DNA of 64,000 nucleotides, from the NCBI RefSeq assembly GCF_044502415.1, contig NZ_CP172402.1. One strand, written 5' to 3'. The position numbers were made by a program, and so were the translations under genes. Source of the stretch: Haloimpatiens lingqiaonensis (GTDB taxonomy: Bacteria; Bacillota; Clostridia; Clostridiales; Clostridiaceae). A model generated the notes under the pieces. That model saw only the letters and a program-made list of their open reading frames with translations. It did not search any database and was not told the origin of the DNA. This document shows, piece by piece, positions 52,303 through 61,528 of the stretch. Each line of letters begins with the position of its first letter. The stretch's first letter is position 1.

Positions 52303-55300
52303 CTATCTCAAAATGTAATCTTGCTTTTCTTCCGCCACTTTATTATACTGGATGTCTTCTACGTTGACATTGCCACACATCTTTTCTGCCTGTCTCATAA
52401 CAACTTTAAGTGCATTTTTTGCCTGTTCTGGTGGATAATCATATTTTTTAAGAAGTCTTTTTATGATCCTTCTCATGCCTGCTTGAGCACTTTTTCTTAC
52501 ACTCCAGTCAATGGTAATGTTATTTTTAATAGCAAAAGTTAATTCTTGAGCAATCTTTTTTAAGGTCTCATCACTCCATAAAATCTTTCACAACCTCGTC
52601 GGCTGTTAATGCGTCATAGAAAGCAATCTCATCTTCATTTAACCCTAAATCCTTTTCCTCTTCCCTTGCTCTTTTCATTTCGTGAGCCATCCTGATTAGT
52701 TCTTCTATAACCTCTGCATTGGTAATGGCTTGGTTTCTATATTTATTTAAGGCTTTTTTCAACTTCTCAGAAAATCTTTCAGATTTTACTAAATTTCTTT
52801 TTTCCATTGATTTAATATTGCCCTCTAATAACTTCTTAAGCATTTCTACTGCTAAGTTTTTATGTTTCATTTCTCTTACTTCATCTAAAAATTCCTCTGA
52901 CAAAATAGAAACATCTGGTCTTTTCAGTCCCATTGCATCAAAAACATCAATGACATCTTCTGAAATAATAGAACGCTCCAACATCTGATTTACTCTTGCT
53001 TCTATTTCTTTCTTAGACTTTTTAACCGCATCTTTTTCTTTTAACTTTGCTAAACTTGCCTTTACTGCTTTGAAATAACTAACTTCCAATGCCTTTGCTT
53101 TCCCATCCTCAGTAGCTGCACATAAGGAGTGAGCCTTTGCCAATTCTACAGATATTTTTTTGAATTCCTTTTGGTCTTCTTCTGGCTTTCCAAGAATAAA
53201 GTCCATACCGCCTGTAATTGCTCTGATTCTTTCTTTTTGAGATGTTCCCATATACTTGGAGTAATCGAATCCATACATCATTCCTTGTAGTATTTCAAGT
53301 TTTTCAAGCATAATGGAAATGGCAACAGAAGTATCAATTCCTGTATTTTTCTTATCTCCATCTGTATATTCTTTTAGTGCATTCTTTAAGCTTTCTAAAA
53401 TTCCTAGATAATCAACTACTACACCGCCTGATTTATCTTTGAATACCCTATTTACTCTCGCAATCGCCTGCATAAGATTATGACCTTTCATAGGCTTATC
53501 AATATACATGGTATGCATAGAAGGCACATCAAAACCAGTAAGCCACATATCACGAACAATAACGATTTTTAATTCATCAGCATTATCTTTCATTCTTTTC
53601 GCCAATGTATCTCTTCGTTGCTTTCCACCAACATGCTTTTGTAATCTTTCATTATCTGAGGCACTTCCAGTCATGACTACTTTGATTTTCCCTTTATTTA
53701 CATCATCATCATGCCAGTCAGGTCTTAGTTTAATAATCTCATCATAAAGGTCTACACAAATTCTTCGACTCATGCAAACAATCATGGCTTTACCATCTAT
53801 GGTCTTAGACTTCTCTTCATAGTGATTTACAATATCTTCAGCAAGCTTTTTCACTCTATTTGGAGAACCGACAATGGCTTCTAACCTTGACCATTTGGTC
53901 TTGTTTTTTTCTCTTTCAAAATCCTCTTGACCCTCTGTAACTTCTTCAAATTCCTCATCAATTTTAATCAATTCTTCTTCATCGGTTTCCAGTTTAATGA
54001 TCCTATTTTCATAGTAAATCTTCACAGTAGCTTCATCTTCCACTGCTCGTGTCATATCATAGGTATCTATGCAATGACCAAACACAGCAGTTGTAGAACG
54101 GTCTTCTAAGTCAATGGGTGTACCTGTAAAACCGATAAAAGAGGCATTTGGAAGAGCATCTCTTAAATATTTTGCATAGCCATATTTTACTTCCCCTGTT
54201 TTCATATCCGTTTTTGCATCAAGTCCATATTGACTTCTATGGGCTTCATCGGCGATGATAATAACATTTTTCCGCTTTGTAAGAGCAGGCATTTCCCCTT
54301 CTTCTGGTTTGAACTTTTGAATGGTAGTAAAAATAATGCCACCTGATTCTCGATCATTCAGCAAGTCAAACAGTCCATTGATTTCTTTTGAATTTTCCTT
54401 AGCTTGTTGTTTCTTTTGTTCATCGGTTAACTTTCTAACATCAGCCTGTTTGGGTGTCTGCCTTAATATATCCTGAGATTTTGCAAAAGTACTAAATAAT
54501 TGGTCATCCAAATCATTTCTATCCGTAATCACCACAATAGTCGGATTGTTTAACTCCCTCACTAGTCCTGCTGTATAGAAAACCATAGAAAAGCTTTTTC
54601 CAGAACCTTGGGTATGCCAGATAACACCAATCTTTCTATCTCCATCTTCTCTAGTGGCTTCCTTTGTTTTTTCTATAGCTTTTTTTACAGCAAAATACTG
54701 GTGATATGCAGCTAGTATTTTAATAATTGTTTTCTTATCTCCAATTTTATTGCCATCAGCATCTTTCTCTTCTTCCTTTGATTCTTGGAACAGAAGAAAA
54801 TTTTTAATAATATCAAGAAGTCGTTCCTTTGCAAGCATGCCATAAAACAAGACTTCATATTGTGGCTTGGATAATGGTTCAACAGTTTCTCCATCAATAC
54901 TTCTCCAATTCATAAATCGTTCTTCATTAGAAGTAATGGTTCCTGCTTTGGCATTAATACCATCAGATAAGATACAGAAGGCATTATAGTTAAATAAAGA
55001 TGGAATATCTCTTTTGTATGTTTGGATTTGATTATAGGCATTTTCAATCCCTACATTTTCATCGCTGGCAGACTTCAACTCAATGACTACTACTGGAATC
55101 CCATTGATAAATAAAATTAAGTCGGGTCTTCTTTCTTCATTTTCAATAATGGTAAATTGATTTACTACTAAGAATTCATTATTGCTTTTCTTTCCGTCCA
55201 TATCATCAAAATCAATAATATAAGCCCGTTTCGTTCTAATGACGTCCTTTTCCTTATAAGATACTTCGATTCCTTCTACCAATAGTTTGTGAAAGTATCG

Positions 55301-55567
55301 GTTATTTTCTTCTAGCATAGGACTGTTAAAAGTAATGATCTGCCGATAGGCATCCTCTAAAGCTTCAGCTGGTAAGTCTCTGTTAATTCTGAATAAAGCA
55401 TCCTTTACTCTTTGCTCCAAAAACACTTCCCGATAATCTTTTCTTTCAGGATATTCTCCATCACATGAGATATCAGGTGCAAATACATACTCATAACCTA
55501 ATTCTTGTAAGATCTCTATGGCAGCCTCTTCTAAAAAATCTTCCGTAAAATTCTCGAATAAGCTCAA
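52303..55567 (-). pseudogene. hsdR: Type I restriction enzyme R subunit, frameshifted near the C-terminus
   Basis: Nuclease domain (PVVVIELKSASDENVG), Walker A HTQGSGKS, DEAH box IIADEAHRSQ and helicase segments are intact over 998 residues. The frame ends early at VVKDFME. The expected continuation MGDETLKKIAQ needs ATGGGTGAT, but the sequence is ATGGAGTGAT; one added A near 52575 explains the stop. The other frame continues to TAG at 52303 with TIDWSVRKSAQAGMRRIIK and YDYPPEQAKNALKVVMRQAE, the usual C-terminus. Total 3265 nt is one over a codon multiple. The lost part contacts the methylase core, so cleavage may be off. Confidence 0.88.
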
Positions 55568-55592
55568 GTTCCTTCCCCCTTTTGAACTCCAA

Positions 55593-55796
55593 TTATTTGA
55601 ATAGTTTTTTAATCAGCTTAAAAATATCAAAGGATGTTTTGTTATACACCTTATTATACGCATACTTCTTAGGATTTCTAAGCCATCCCAAACCTCTAGG
55701 CATTTTTAATCCTGCTCTATGGATAACTTGTCTTTTTATGCTAGTTCTTGCGGATATTCGTTTCTTTAAACTTGGTTTTCTAATTCCAAATTTCAT
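55593..55796 (-). CDS. 67-residue basic protein between hsdS and hsdR
   Basis: MKFGIRKPSLKKRISARTSI, then GLGWLRNPKKYAYNKVYNKTSFDIF: very basic, like short proteins encoded in Firmicutes phages and restriction loci. Its ATG overlaps the hsdS stop as ATGA, so it is translationally coupled. Function unknown; a nucleic-acid-binding role is suggested by charge. Confidence 0.7.
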   Translation of the reverse strand: MKFGIRKPSLKKRISARTSIKRQVIHRAGLKMPRGLGWLRNPKKYAYNKVYNKTSFDIFKLIKKLFK

Positions 55797-57055
55797 GATA
55801 CTTCACCTTCTTCATCAAGAGTTACTCTGATTTCACCTGACATGAGTTTTGGAAGGAGTGTGTCTCTGATTTCTGTTAACCGCTTAGACTCTATTTTAGT
55901 TCCAGTAATTTTATCAAATAAAGGTTTAAACACCTGAGATGCCTTATCATAAGTTTGTTTACTTGGAATTGCTACTTTTGAATCTGACAAATCTTTTCTT
56001 TTTATGTGTCCCATTGTAGTTGCTTTACTTGCTGCAATTTCAACAAACCTTTTCAAATGATATTCAGTCCAATGATAATAGAACCACTTATCATATTCTT
56101 TTGAAGTTACTTTAAATAAATGTTGATTTAACCCACAAGTTCCACCACACCATATATCCACTAATAAGCTACCTGACCATGAAAATATAATATCTCCATC
56201 ATGAATAATGTACTTTTTATCAATATTTACTGAGCAAACATCACTACTACTATCTGTAAATCCTTGTCTTAATTCTTTAATTTTAAGAACTGGATATTCC
56301 TTTTCATTTTCTTTGGGTCTAAACTTTTGCATAGCTAAGCCATTTAAATAGTCTGCTGTTTCATCCAAACCTTTTACTTCCCACCCTTTAGGAATCATCC
56401 CAAGTTCACTTTCAACCATCTCACCACCACTGGATTTATAGGGTTCTCCATCTTCATTTGGAAATTCAAAATCTACAAACCATTGTTTAAAAATTGCTTG
56501 TGCCATGTTTTCAAGGGTTTTATTGATTTGGTTGTTGACTTCGATTTTTTCATCTAGGGTTGAGAGTACGTGGGCTATGGCTTTTTGTTCTTCTATTGCG
56601 GGCAGTGTTATAGAAAAATTTGAGAAAGTAGTCTTATTAATAATTGGTACCGCAGTAGAAGTTTTGCTTATATAGTTTAATTCTTTTCCTAAAATAGTCA
56701 TTGCATAGTATATGAAATCAGAATCATAATTCTTATTTGGAATTATTGAATTAATCTGTTGATTTGTAACAGTAGGTTCCTTTGTTAAAACTACCTTCCC
56801 TAAATCTGATCCAATACAACTAACACAAACAGATTTAGCTGGTAACAAACATTTTTTTACTGAATCAACCCCCAATACAGAAAGTGTTCTTGCAGTTTTA
56901 TAAACATTTTTTATATTCATGTTATCAGAAGGTGTCAGAAATGGAATATTTCCTCCGTAATACTCTCTGATAGCTGTTTTGGGCGTTTTTCCAGTTACAA
57001 CTTTTCCGATTTCAGAAACTTTAACTTCTCTCCACTCACTAAAACTCATACCCAA
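55793..57055 (-). CDS. hsdS: Type I restriction specificity subunit S
   Basis: 420 residues with two target recognition domains (about 1-150 and 215-370), each followed by a conserved helical spacer: EEQKAIAHVLSTLDEKIEVNNQINKTLENMAQAIFKQWF after the first and KRLTEIRDTLLPKLMSGEIRV after the second. It sets the DNA sequence methylated by HsdM and cut by HsdR. Overlaps hsdM by 17 bp. No second hsdS or inverted repeats for shuffling were seen nearby. Confidence 0.93.
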   Translation of the reverse strand: MGMSFSEWREVKVSEIGKVVTGKTPKTAIREYYGGNIPFLTPSDNMNIKNVYKTARTLSVLGVDSVKKCLLPAKSVCVSCIGSDLGKVVLTKEPTVTNQQINSIIPNKNYDSDFIYYAMTILGKELNYISKTSTAVPIINKTTFSNFSITLPAIEEQKAIAHVLSTLDEKIEVNNQINKTLENMAQAIFKQWFVDFEFPNEDGEPYKSSGGEMVESELGMIPKGWEVKGLDETADYLNGLAMQKFRPKENEKEYPVLKIKELRQGFTDSSSDVCSVNIDKKYIIHDGDIIFSWSGSLLVDIWCGGTCGLNQHLFKVTSKEYDKWFYYHWTEYHLKRFVEIAASKATTMGHIKRKDLSDSKVAIPSKQTYDKASQVFKPLFDKITGTKIESKRLTEIRDTLLPKLMSGEIRVTLDEEGEVS

Positions 57056-58556
57056 TCCCTCCTAGATTCTTTCGTATCTCCTCTTCTAGGCGTCTGGACT
57101 TAGCAAATAGTTCTCCTAATTCACTGGTCATTTTCTCCATCTTTTCTTCAAAAGGTATGCCATCATCTTCTATATCTTCAATTCCTACATATCTTCCTGG
57201 AGTTAATACATATTCATGCTCTCTTACGTCTTCAAGCTTCGCTGATTTACAGAAACCTTTTATATCTTCATAACTACCATCAACATTTCTCCACTGATGA
57301 TAGGTATCTGCAATCTTTTTAATATCCTCTTCATTTAATTCCCTATGTCTTCTATCTATCATTTCTCCTAAATGTCTGGCATCGATAAAAAGTATTTCAT
57401 GCTCTCTGCTTCTAAACTTTGGATTATCTTTTTTGTTTCTATTTAATATCCATAATGAAACTGGTATTCCTGTAGAATAAAACAACTTATCAGGCAATGC
57501 TACAATAGCATCAACCTTATCATCTTCTAATAGATTTTTTCTGATTTCTCCTTCATTAGAGGTATTGGAACTCAATGCTCCATTGGCAAGTACAACCCCT
57601 GCTACACCATTTGGTGCAAGATGATAAACCATATGTTGAAGCCATGCATAGTTTGCATTTCCTGTTGGTGGTGTTCCATATTTCCATCTCACATCATCTG
57701 TTAATTTATCTCCACCCCAATCACTAATATTGAAAGGTGGATTTGCTAAGATATAGTCTGCTTTCAATGTTTTATGCAAATCATTATGGAAGGTGTCATC
57801 ATGGTGATCTCCTAGATTACTATCTAAACCTCTGATGGCAAGATTCATTTTGCAAAGCTTCCATGTGGTTGAATTTAATTCTTGACCATATATTGAAAGG
57901 TTTTCTATTTTTCCTTGATGTTCTTCAACAAACTTCTCACTTTGAACGAACATTCCACCTGAACCACAACAAGGGTCATAGATTCTACCTTGATAGGGTT
58001 CTATCATTTCAACTAAAGTCTTAACAACACTGGTAGGCGTGTAGAACTCTCCACCACCTTTTCCTTCAGCACTAGCAAATTTACCCAAAAAGTATTCGTA
58101 TACTCTGCCAAGTAAATCTTTTTCTCCATTTTGATGAAGTCTTATTGTAGAAATTAAATCTATAAGTTCTCCAAGCCTTCTTTTATCAAGCTCTGGTCTT
58201 GCATATCTTTTATCCAACACACCTTTTAAGGTTGGATTTTCTTTTTCAATTAAAATCATTGCATCATCAATATATTGTCCTACTTTAGGGTCTTTGGCAT
58301 TGTCTTTAATATAATCCCATCTTGCTTCTTTGGGAACCCAAAAGATATTCTCATAAGTGTATTCATCTCTGTCTTCTTCGAATCCATCTCCTTCTTCTAA
58401 AAGTTGATTGTATTTTGTTTCAAATTTATCAGAGATGTATTTTAAGAAAATCAACCCCAATACTACGTGTTTGTAATCACTGGCGTCCATACTTCCTCTT
58501 AGTTTATCAGCTGCTTTCCATAGTGTTTCTTCAAATCCAATATTACCTGTTGACAT
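57039..58556 (-). CDS. hsdM: Type I restriction adenine methyltransferase subunit M
   Basis: 505 residues: N-terminal helical domain (LWKAADKLRGSMDASDYKHVVLGLIFLKYIS), SAM-binding YDPCCGSGGMFVQ and catalytic ILANPPFN. It methylates adenine at the site chosen by HsdS and is complete, so modification should continue even if HsdR is inactive. RBS AAGGGAGG. Confidence 0.95.
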   Translation of the reverse strand: MSTGNIGFEETLWKAADKLRGSMDASDYKHVVLGLIFLKYISDKFETKYNQLLEEGDGFEEDRDEYTYENIFWVPKEARWDYIKDNAKDPKVGQYIDDAMILIEKENPTLKGVLDKRYARPELDKRRLGELIDLISTIRLHQNGEKDLLGRVYEYFLGKFASAEGKGGGEFYTPTSVVKTLVEMIEPYQGRIYDPCCGSGGMFVQSEKFVEEHQGKIENLSIYGQELNSTTWKLCKMNLAIRGLDSNLGDHHDDTFHNDLHKTLKADYILANPPFNISDWGGDKLTDDVRWKYGTPPTGNANYAWLQHMVYHLAPNGVAGVVLANGALSSNTSNEGEIRKNLLEDDKVDAIVALPDKLFYSTGIPVSLWILNRNKKDNPKFRSREHEILFIDARHLGEMIDRRHRELNEEDIKKIADTYHQWRNVDGSYEDIKGFCKSAKLEDVREHEYVLTPGRYVGIEDIEDDGIPFEEKMEKMTSELGELFAKSRRLEEEIRKNLGGIGYEF

Positions 58557-58575
58557 TTGTTTGTCCTCCCTTTAC

Positions 58576-59169
58576 TTAAAAATTATGATCATCAAATACT
58601 TCAAATATTTCTTCTTCAAATTCTTCTTGCTCAGGTTCACTCACCACCCAGTCTGGTAATACCTCATAATAATGGGCTAATGCTTCAATGGTCTTATGAA
58701 GAACCACCTCGTGTTGAACCTTTTCTAATAACTCTATAATCAGCTTATATGTGTCCATATAAGGATTATTATCAACAATATCTAGTGCTTCTTTAAATCT
58801 TGATACAAGTTTTGCCTTTTCGATATTTCGCTCAATGGCATTCATTTCCTCTTTATCATATATCGGTACTTCTACTAAATCATTAATCTCTCCAATCATA
58901 AACTGCTGCTCATGGTTTTTTATAACAGGTTTCAAATCTTTTTTTAACTTTTCTTTTTGAATTTCCAACTTTTCTATTTCAGTCAACTCTTTAATAAAAT
59001 ACTCTTTATCTATTCCAAAAAGCTCTTCTAGTACAGGGAGATATTTTTTAGGAATATTTTGTTTTCCTTTAATCCAAAGGTTTATATTTTGCTTTTTTAT
59101 TCCTAATTTTTCTGCCAGTTCTATATGCTGCATATTATACAAACCTAAAATGTATTCTAATCCTAACAA
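58576..59169 (-). CDS. HTH protein, probable regulator of the restriction operon
   Basis: 197 residues. An N-terminal XRE-like HTH (MQHIELAEKLGIKKQNINLWIKGKQNIPKKYL) is followed by a long charged helical region. The start is a TTG after GGGAGGTGG. It is the first gene of the operon HTH-hsdM-hsdS-orf-hsdR-orf. Two copies of TTGTCTAAGTCAA flank its promoter, so it is probably autoregulated. Confidence 0.8.
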   Translation of the reverse strand: MLGLEYILGLYNMQHIELAEKLGIKKQNINLWIKGKQNIPKKYLPVLEELFGIDKEYFIKELTEIEKLEIQKEKLKKDLKPVIKNHEQQFMIGEINDLVEVPIYDKEEMNAIERNIEKAKLVSRFKEALDIVDNNPYMDTYKLIIELLEKVQHEVVLHKTIEALAHYYEVLPDWVVSEPEQEEFEEEIFEVFDDHNF

Positions 59170-59189
59170 TCATCCACCTCCCTAAAAAA

Positions 59190-59238
59190 TTGTCTAAGTC
59201 AATATAATTATTATAGTACTATTTATTGTCTAAGTCAA
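59190..59238 (-). promoter_or_regulatory. Promoter and twin operators of the restriction operon
   Basis: TTGACT (59238-59233), 17-bp spacer, TATAAT (59215-59210). The near-palindrome TTGTCTAAGTCAA occurs at 59226-59238 over the -35 and again at 59190-59202 about 8 bp past the -10. The pattern TTG-N-CT-N-AG-N-CAA is symmetrical. Confidence 0.8.
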
Positions 59239-59288
59239 TTACTTTTATGAAATTAATGGAATTATATTGACATTCTGTTATTTACGCA

Positions 59289-59322
59289 CTAAAAAAGCAC
59301 CTAGCTGTAAAACTAGATGCCC
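59289..59322 (-). terminator. Terminator after rlmD
   Basis: On the minus strand GCATCTAG pairs with CTAGGTGC across TTTTACAG, followed by TTTTTTAG. It ends the rlmD transcript just before the restriction operon promoter. Confidence 0.75.
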
Positions 59323-59344
59323 TTTATAATACATAAATATCGAT

Positions 59345-60775
59345 TTATACTTCCGTCACCACTTCAGCCTTCACTTTCCCCTTAACTTCCTTCTCGTAAT
59401 ATTCTTTATTATATAGTAGTACGCACGTCTCAACATGCGAGGTCTGGCTAAACATATCCACTGGCTGCACCTCTTCTGTTTCGTACCCAAGCTCCTTAAA
59501 AATTGCTAAATCCCTAGCCAAGGTGCCTGGATCACAGGAAACATAAACTACCCTTTTGGGATTACTTTTACATATAGATTCTATAAGTATTTTTTCGCAG
59601 CCTTTCCTTGGTGGATCTACTACCACTACATCTGGTATTATGCCTTTTGAAATAAGCTTTGGTATTTCCTCTTCAGATTTACCCACTATAAACTCCGCAT
59701 TTTGTATATTGTTTATTTTGCTATTTTCTATGGCATTTTCTATGGCTTCATTAATTATCTCTACACCATATACCTTATTGCTCTTTTGAGATAGAAATAA
59801 AGAAATAGTTCCTGTACCACAATAGGCATCAAACACCACTTCATCTCCCTTTAAATCTGCATACTCTAAAACTTTTCCATATAATACTTCTGTTTGCACA
59901 GGGTTTACTTGAAAAAATGAAAGAGGTGATATATTAAATTTAAATTTTCCTATGTAATCAGTTATGTGGTCTTGTCCCCATAAGGTTTTGCACTTAGTAT
60001 CTAATATTACATTGGTTCTTTTGCTATTTACATTTTGAATTATACTGTGAATTCCCCCTATGTTATCCACAAGAGATTTAATTAATTCATCTTTATTAGG
60101 CAACTTATCCCCATTAGTCACAATAACTACCATGACTTCACCAGTTTTAAAGCCTTTTCTCACCATTATATGTCTCACTAAGCCAGTGTGTTTTTCTTCA
60201 TTATAAGGCTTTATGCGGTATTTATTCATCCACTGTTTTAATAACTGCACTACTTTGTGAGAAATCTCTTCTTGAATAAAACATTTATCTATATCTATTA
60301 TATTGTGACTTCTTGGAGCATAAAATCCTATTACTATATTACCATCTTTATCTTCTCCCACTGGAAGCTGAACTTTATTTCTGTAATTATAGGGATTATC
60401 CATACCTATAGTATTATGTACTTTAACTCCCTCAAGCTTTCCTATTCTTTCTAAGGCATCTTGTACTCTTTTTCTTTTAATTTGAAGCTGATAATTATAA
60501 TCTAAGTGTTGAATACTACATCCGCCGCATTTTCCAAAGGAAGGACAAACTGGAGCAACTCTTTTCTCTGAAGGCTTTATTATCTCCATAAGTTTTCCGT
60601 AACCATAATTCTTTTTAACACTTAATATTTTAACCTTTGCAGTTTCTCCTTCTATAGCTCCAGGAATGAACACTGTAAAATTTTCTACTTTTCCTATACC
60701 TTCTCCATCATGTCCCATGCCTGATATATCTATTATGTATTCTTCATTTTTCTTTATTGGAATTTCTCTATTCAT
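59345..60775 (-). CDS. rlmD: RlmD/RlmCD-type 23S rRNA uracil-C5 methyltransferase
   Basis: 476 residues. N-terminal TRAM domain (YIIDISGMGHDGEGIGKVENF), Fe-S cysteines (CPSFGKCGGCSIQHL), SAM domain VVFDAYCGTGTIS, VVVDPPRKGC and the catalytic YVSCDPGTLARDL. It methylates a uridine of 23S rRNA. After SHVETCVLL the tail (KEVKGKVKAEVVTEV) is longer than usual and may have been supplied by an insertion at the HVE codons, as in the paralogue at 35576. Confidence 0.93.
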   Translation of the reverse strand: MNREIPIKKNEEYIIDISGMGHDGEGIGKVENFTVFIPGAIEGETAKVKILSVKKNYGYGKLMEIIKPSEKRVAPVCPSFGKCGGCSIQHLDYNYQLQIKRKRVQDALERIGKLEGVKVHNTIGMDNPYNYRNKVQLPVGEDKDGNIVIGFYAPRSHNIIDIDKCFIQEEISHKVVQLLKQWMNKYRIKPYNEEKHTGLVRHIMVRKGFKTGEVMVVIVTNGDKLPNKDELIKSLVDNIGGIHSIIQNVNSKRTNVILDTKCKTLWGQDHITDYIGKFKFNISPLSFFQVNPVQTEVLYGKVLEYADLKGDEVVFDAYCGTGTISLFLSQKSNKVYGVEIINEAIENAIENSKINNIQNAEFIVGKSEEEIPKLISKGIIPDVVVVDPPRKGCEKILIESICKSNPKRVVYVSCDPGTLARDLAIFKELGYETEEVQPVDMFSQTSHVETCVLLYNKEYYEKEVKGKVKAEVVTEV

Positions 60776-61405
60776 CTTATCAACCTTTCAATAAATTTAA
60801 TTTATTCATTTTTAATATTCCCAAATTTATACCGTTATTAATTCACATTTAGTTGATTAATATTATTATTAGTTTATAACCAAAATTTCACAACTATAAA
60901 CTAAAAAATAAGGCTCTTTTAAAAATTAATTATAAAAAAACTCCTTGAGTTTTATCCTTCTCTTTTACTTCTTACTTTTTACCTCTTACTTGACATAACT
61001 TACAAATTCTTATTTTACATTATAAATTTTAAATTAAGAACGTTTATTCATCTAATGTAGCACTTAAAATTTATATGCGAAAGTTAAATTTATAATTAAT
61101 ATCATAATTATAAACTAATAATGATAAATGGGCAATTCACCCATGAAATACTTTGTAAATCATTGCTAATTCACGAAAGTTTAATAACTTATATATACTA
61201 TTAGTTTGATACATTGCAAATATTTTATTCAGATATTTTGTGCAAAAAAAATACACCCAATAGGGTGCAAAATCGTAAAATCAGTTGCCAGTATTTTCTA
61301 TTATACTAGTATATCCTAAAAGAAAGCAAATATACATATGAAATATAATTTTACAACAAAAACATTATTTATTCAATAGTTTTTATTAAAAAACTTTTAT
61401 ATTAA
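60776..61405. other. AT-rich intergenic region, no gene seen
   Basis: About 630 bp, very rich in A and T, between rlmD and the pyk terminator. Short frames occur but none has a ribosome binding site with sensible codon use. No tRNA or known riboswitch was recognised. It should contain the rlmD promoter near its left end. Confidence 0.6.
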
Positions 61406-61467
61406 AGAAAAATCATACTAAATCTATACAAAATTGAATTTTTATTAGATTAAAGTATGATTTTTCT
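61406..61467 (-). terminator. Terminator after pyk
   Basis: AGAAAAATCATACT (61406-61419) pairs with AGTATGATTTTTCT (61454-61467); an inner AATCTA/TAGATT pair extends the fold. T-runs occur in the stem and after it. Confidence 0.7.
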
Positions 61468-61528
61468 AATGTATTTTGTTAAAACTGTCTACACTTGCTT
61501 ACATTAAAGTAATAATCTTATTTAGATA

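Larger units (their letters stand above)
44071..59446. mobile_element. Probable second genomic island behind rlmD
   Basis: The interval is bounded by an orphan rlmD tail (44040-44096) and by the HVE codons of the complete rlmD gene (59423-59446); both share CAAC-type att-like sequence (about 14 of 18 bases against the left att). It holds accessory genes only: a nitrosative-stress module, IS110, cupin, IS3 and a type I restriction system. No integrase gene was found, so it would have to be a decayed or passively inserted island. The limits and the very existence of the island are inference. Confidence 0.4.
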
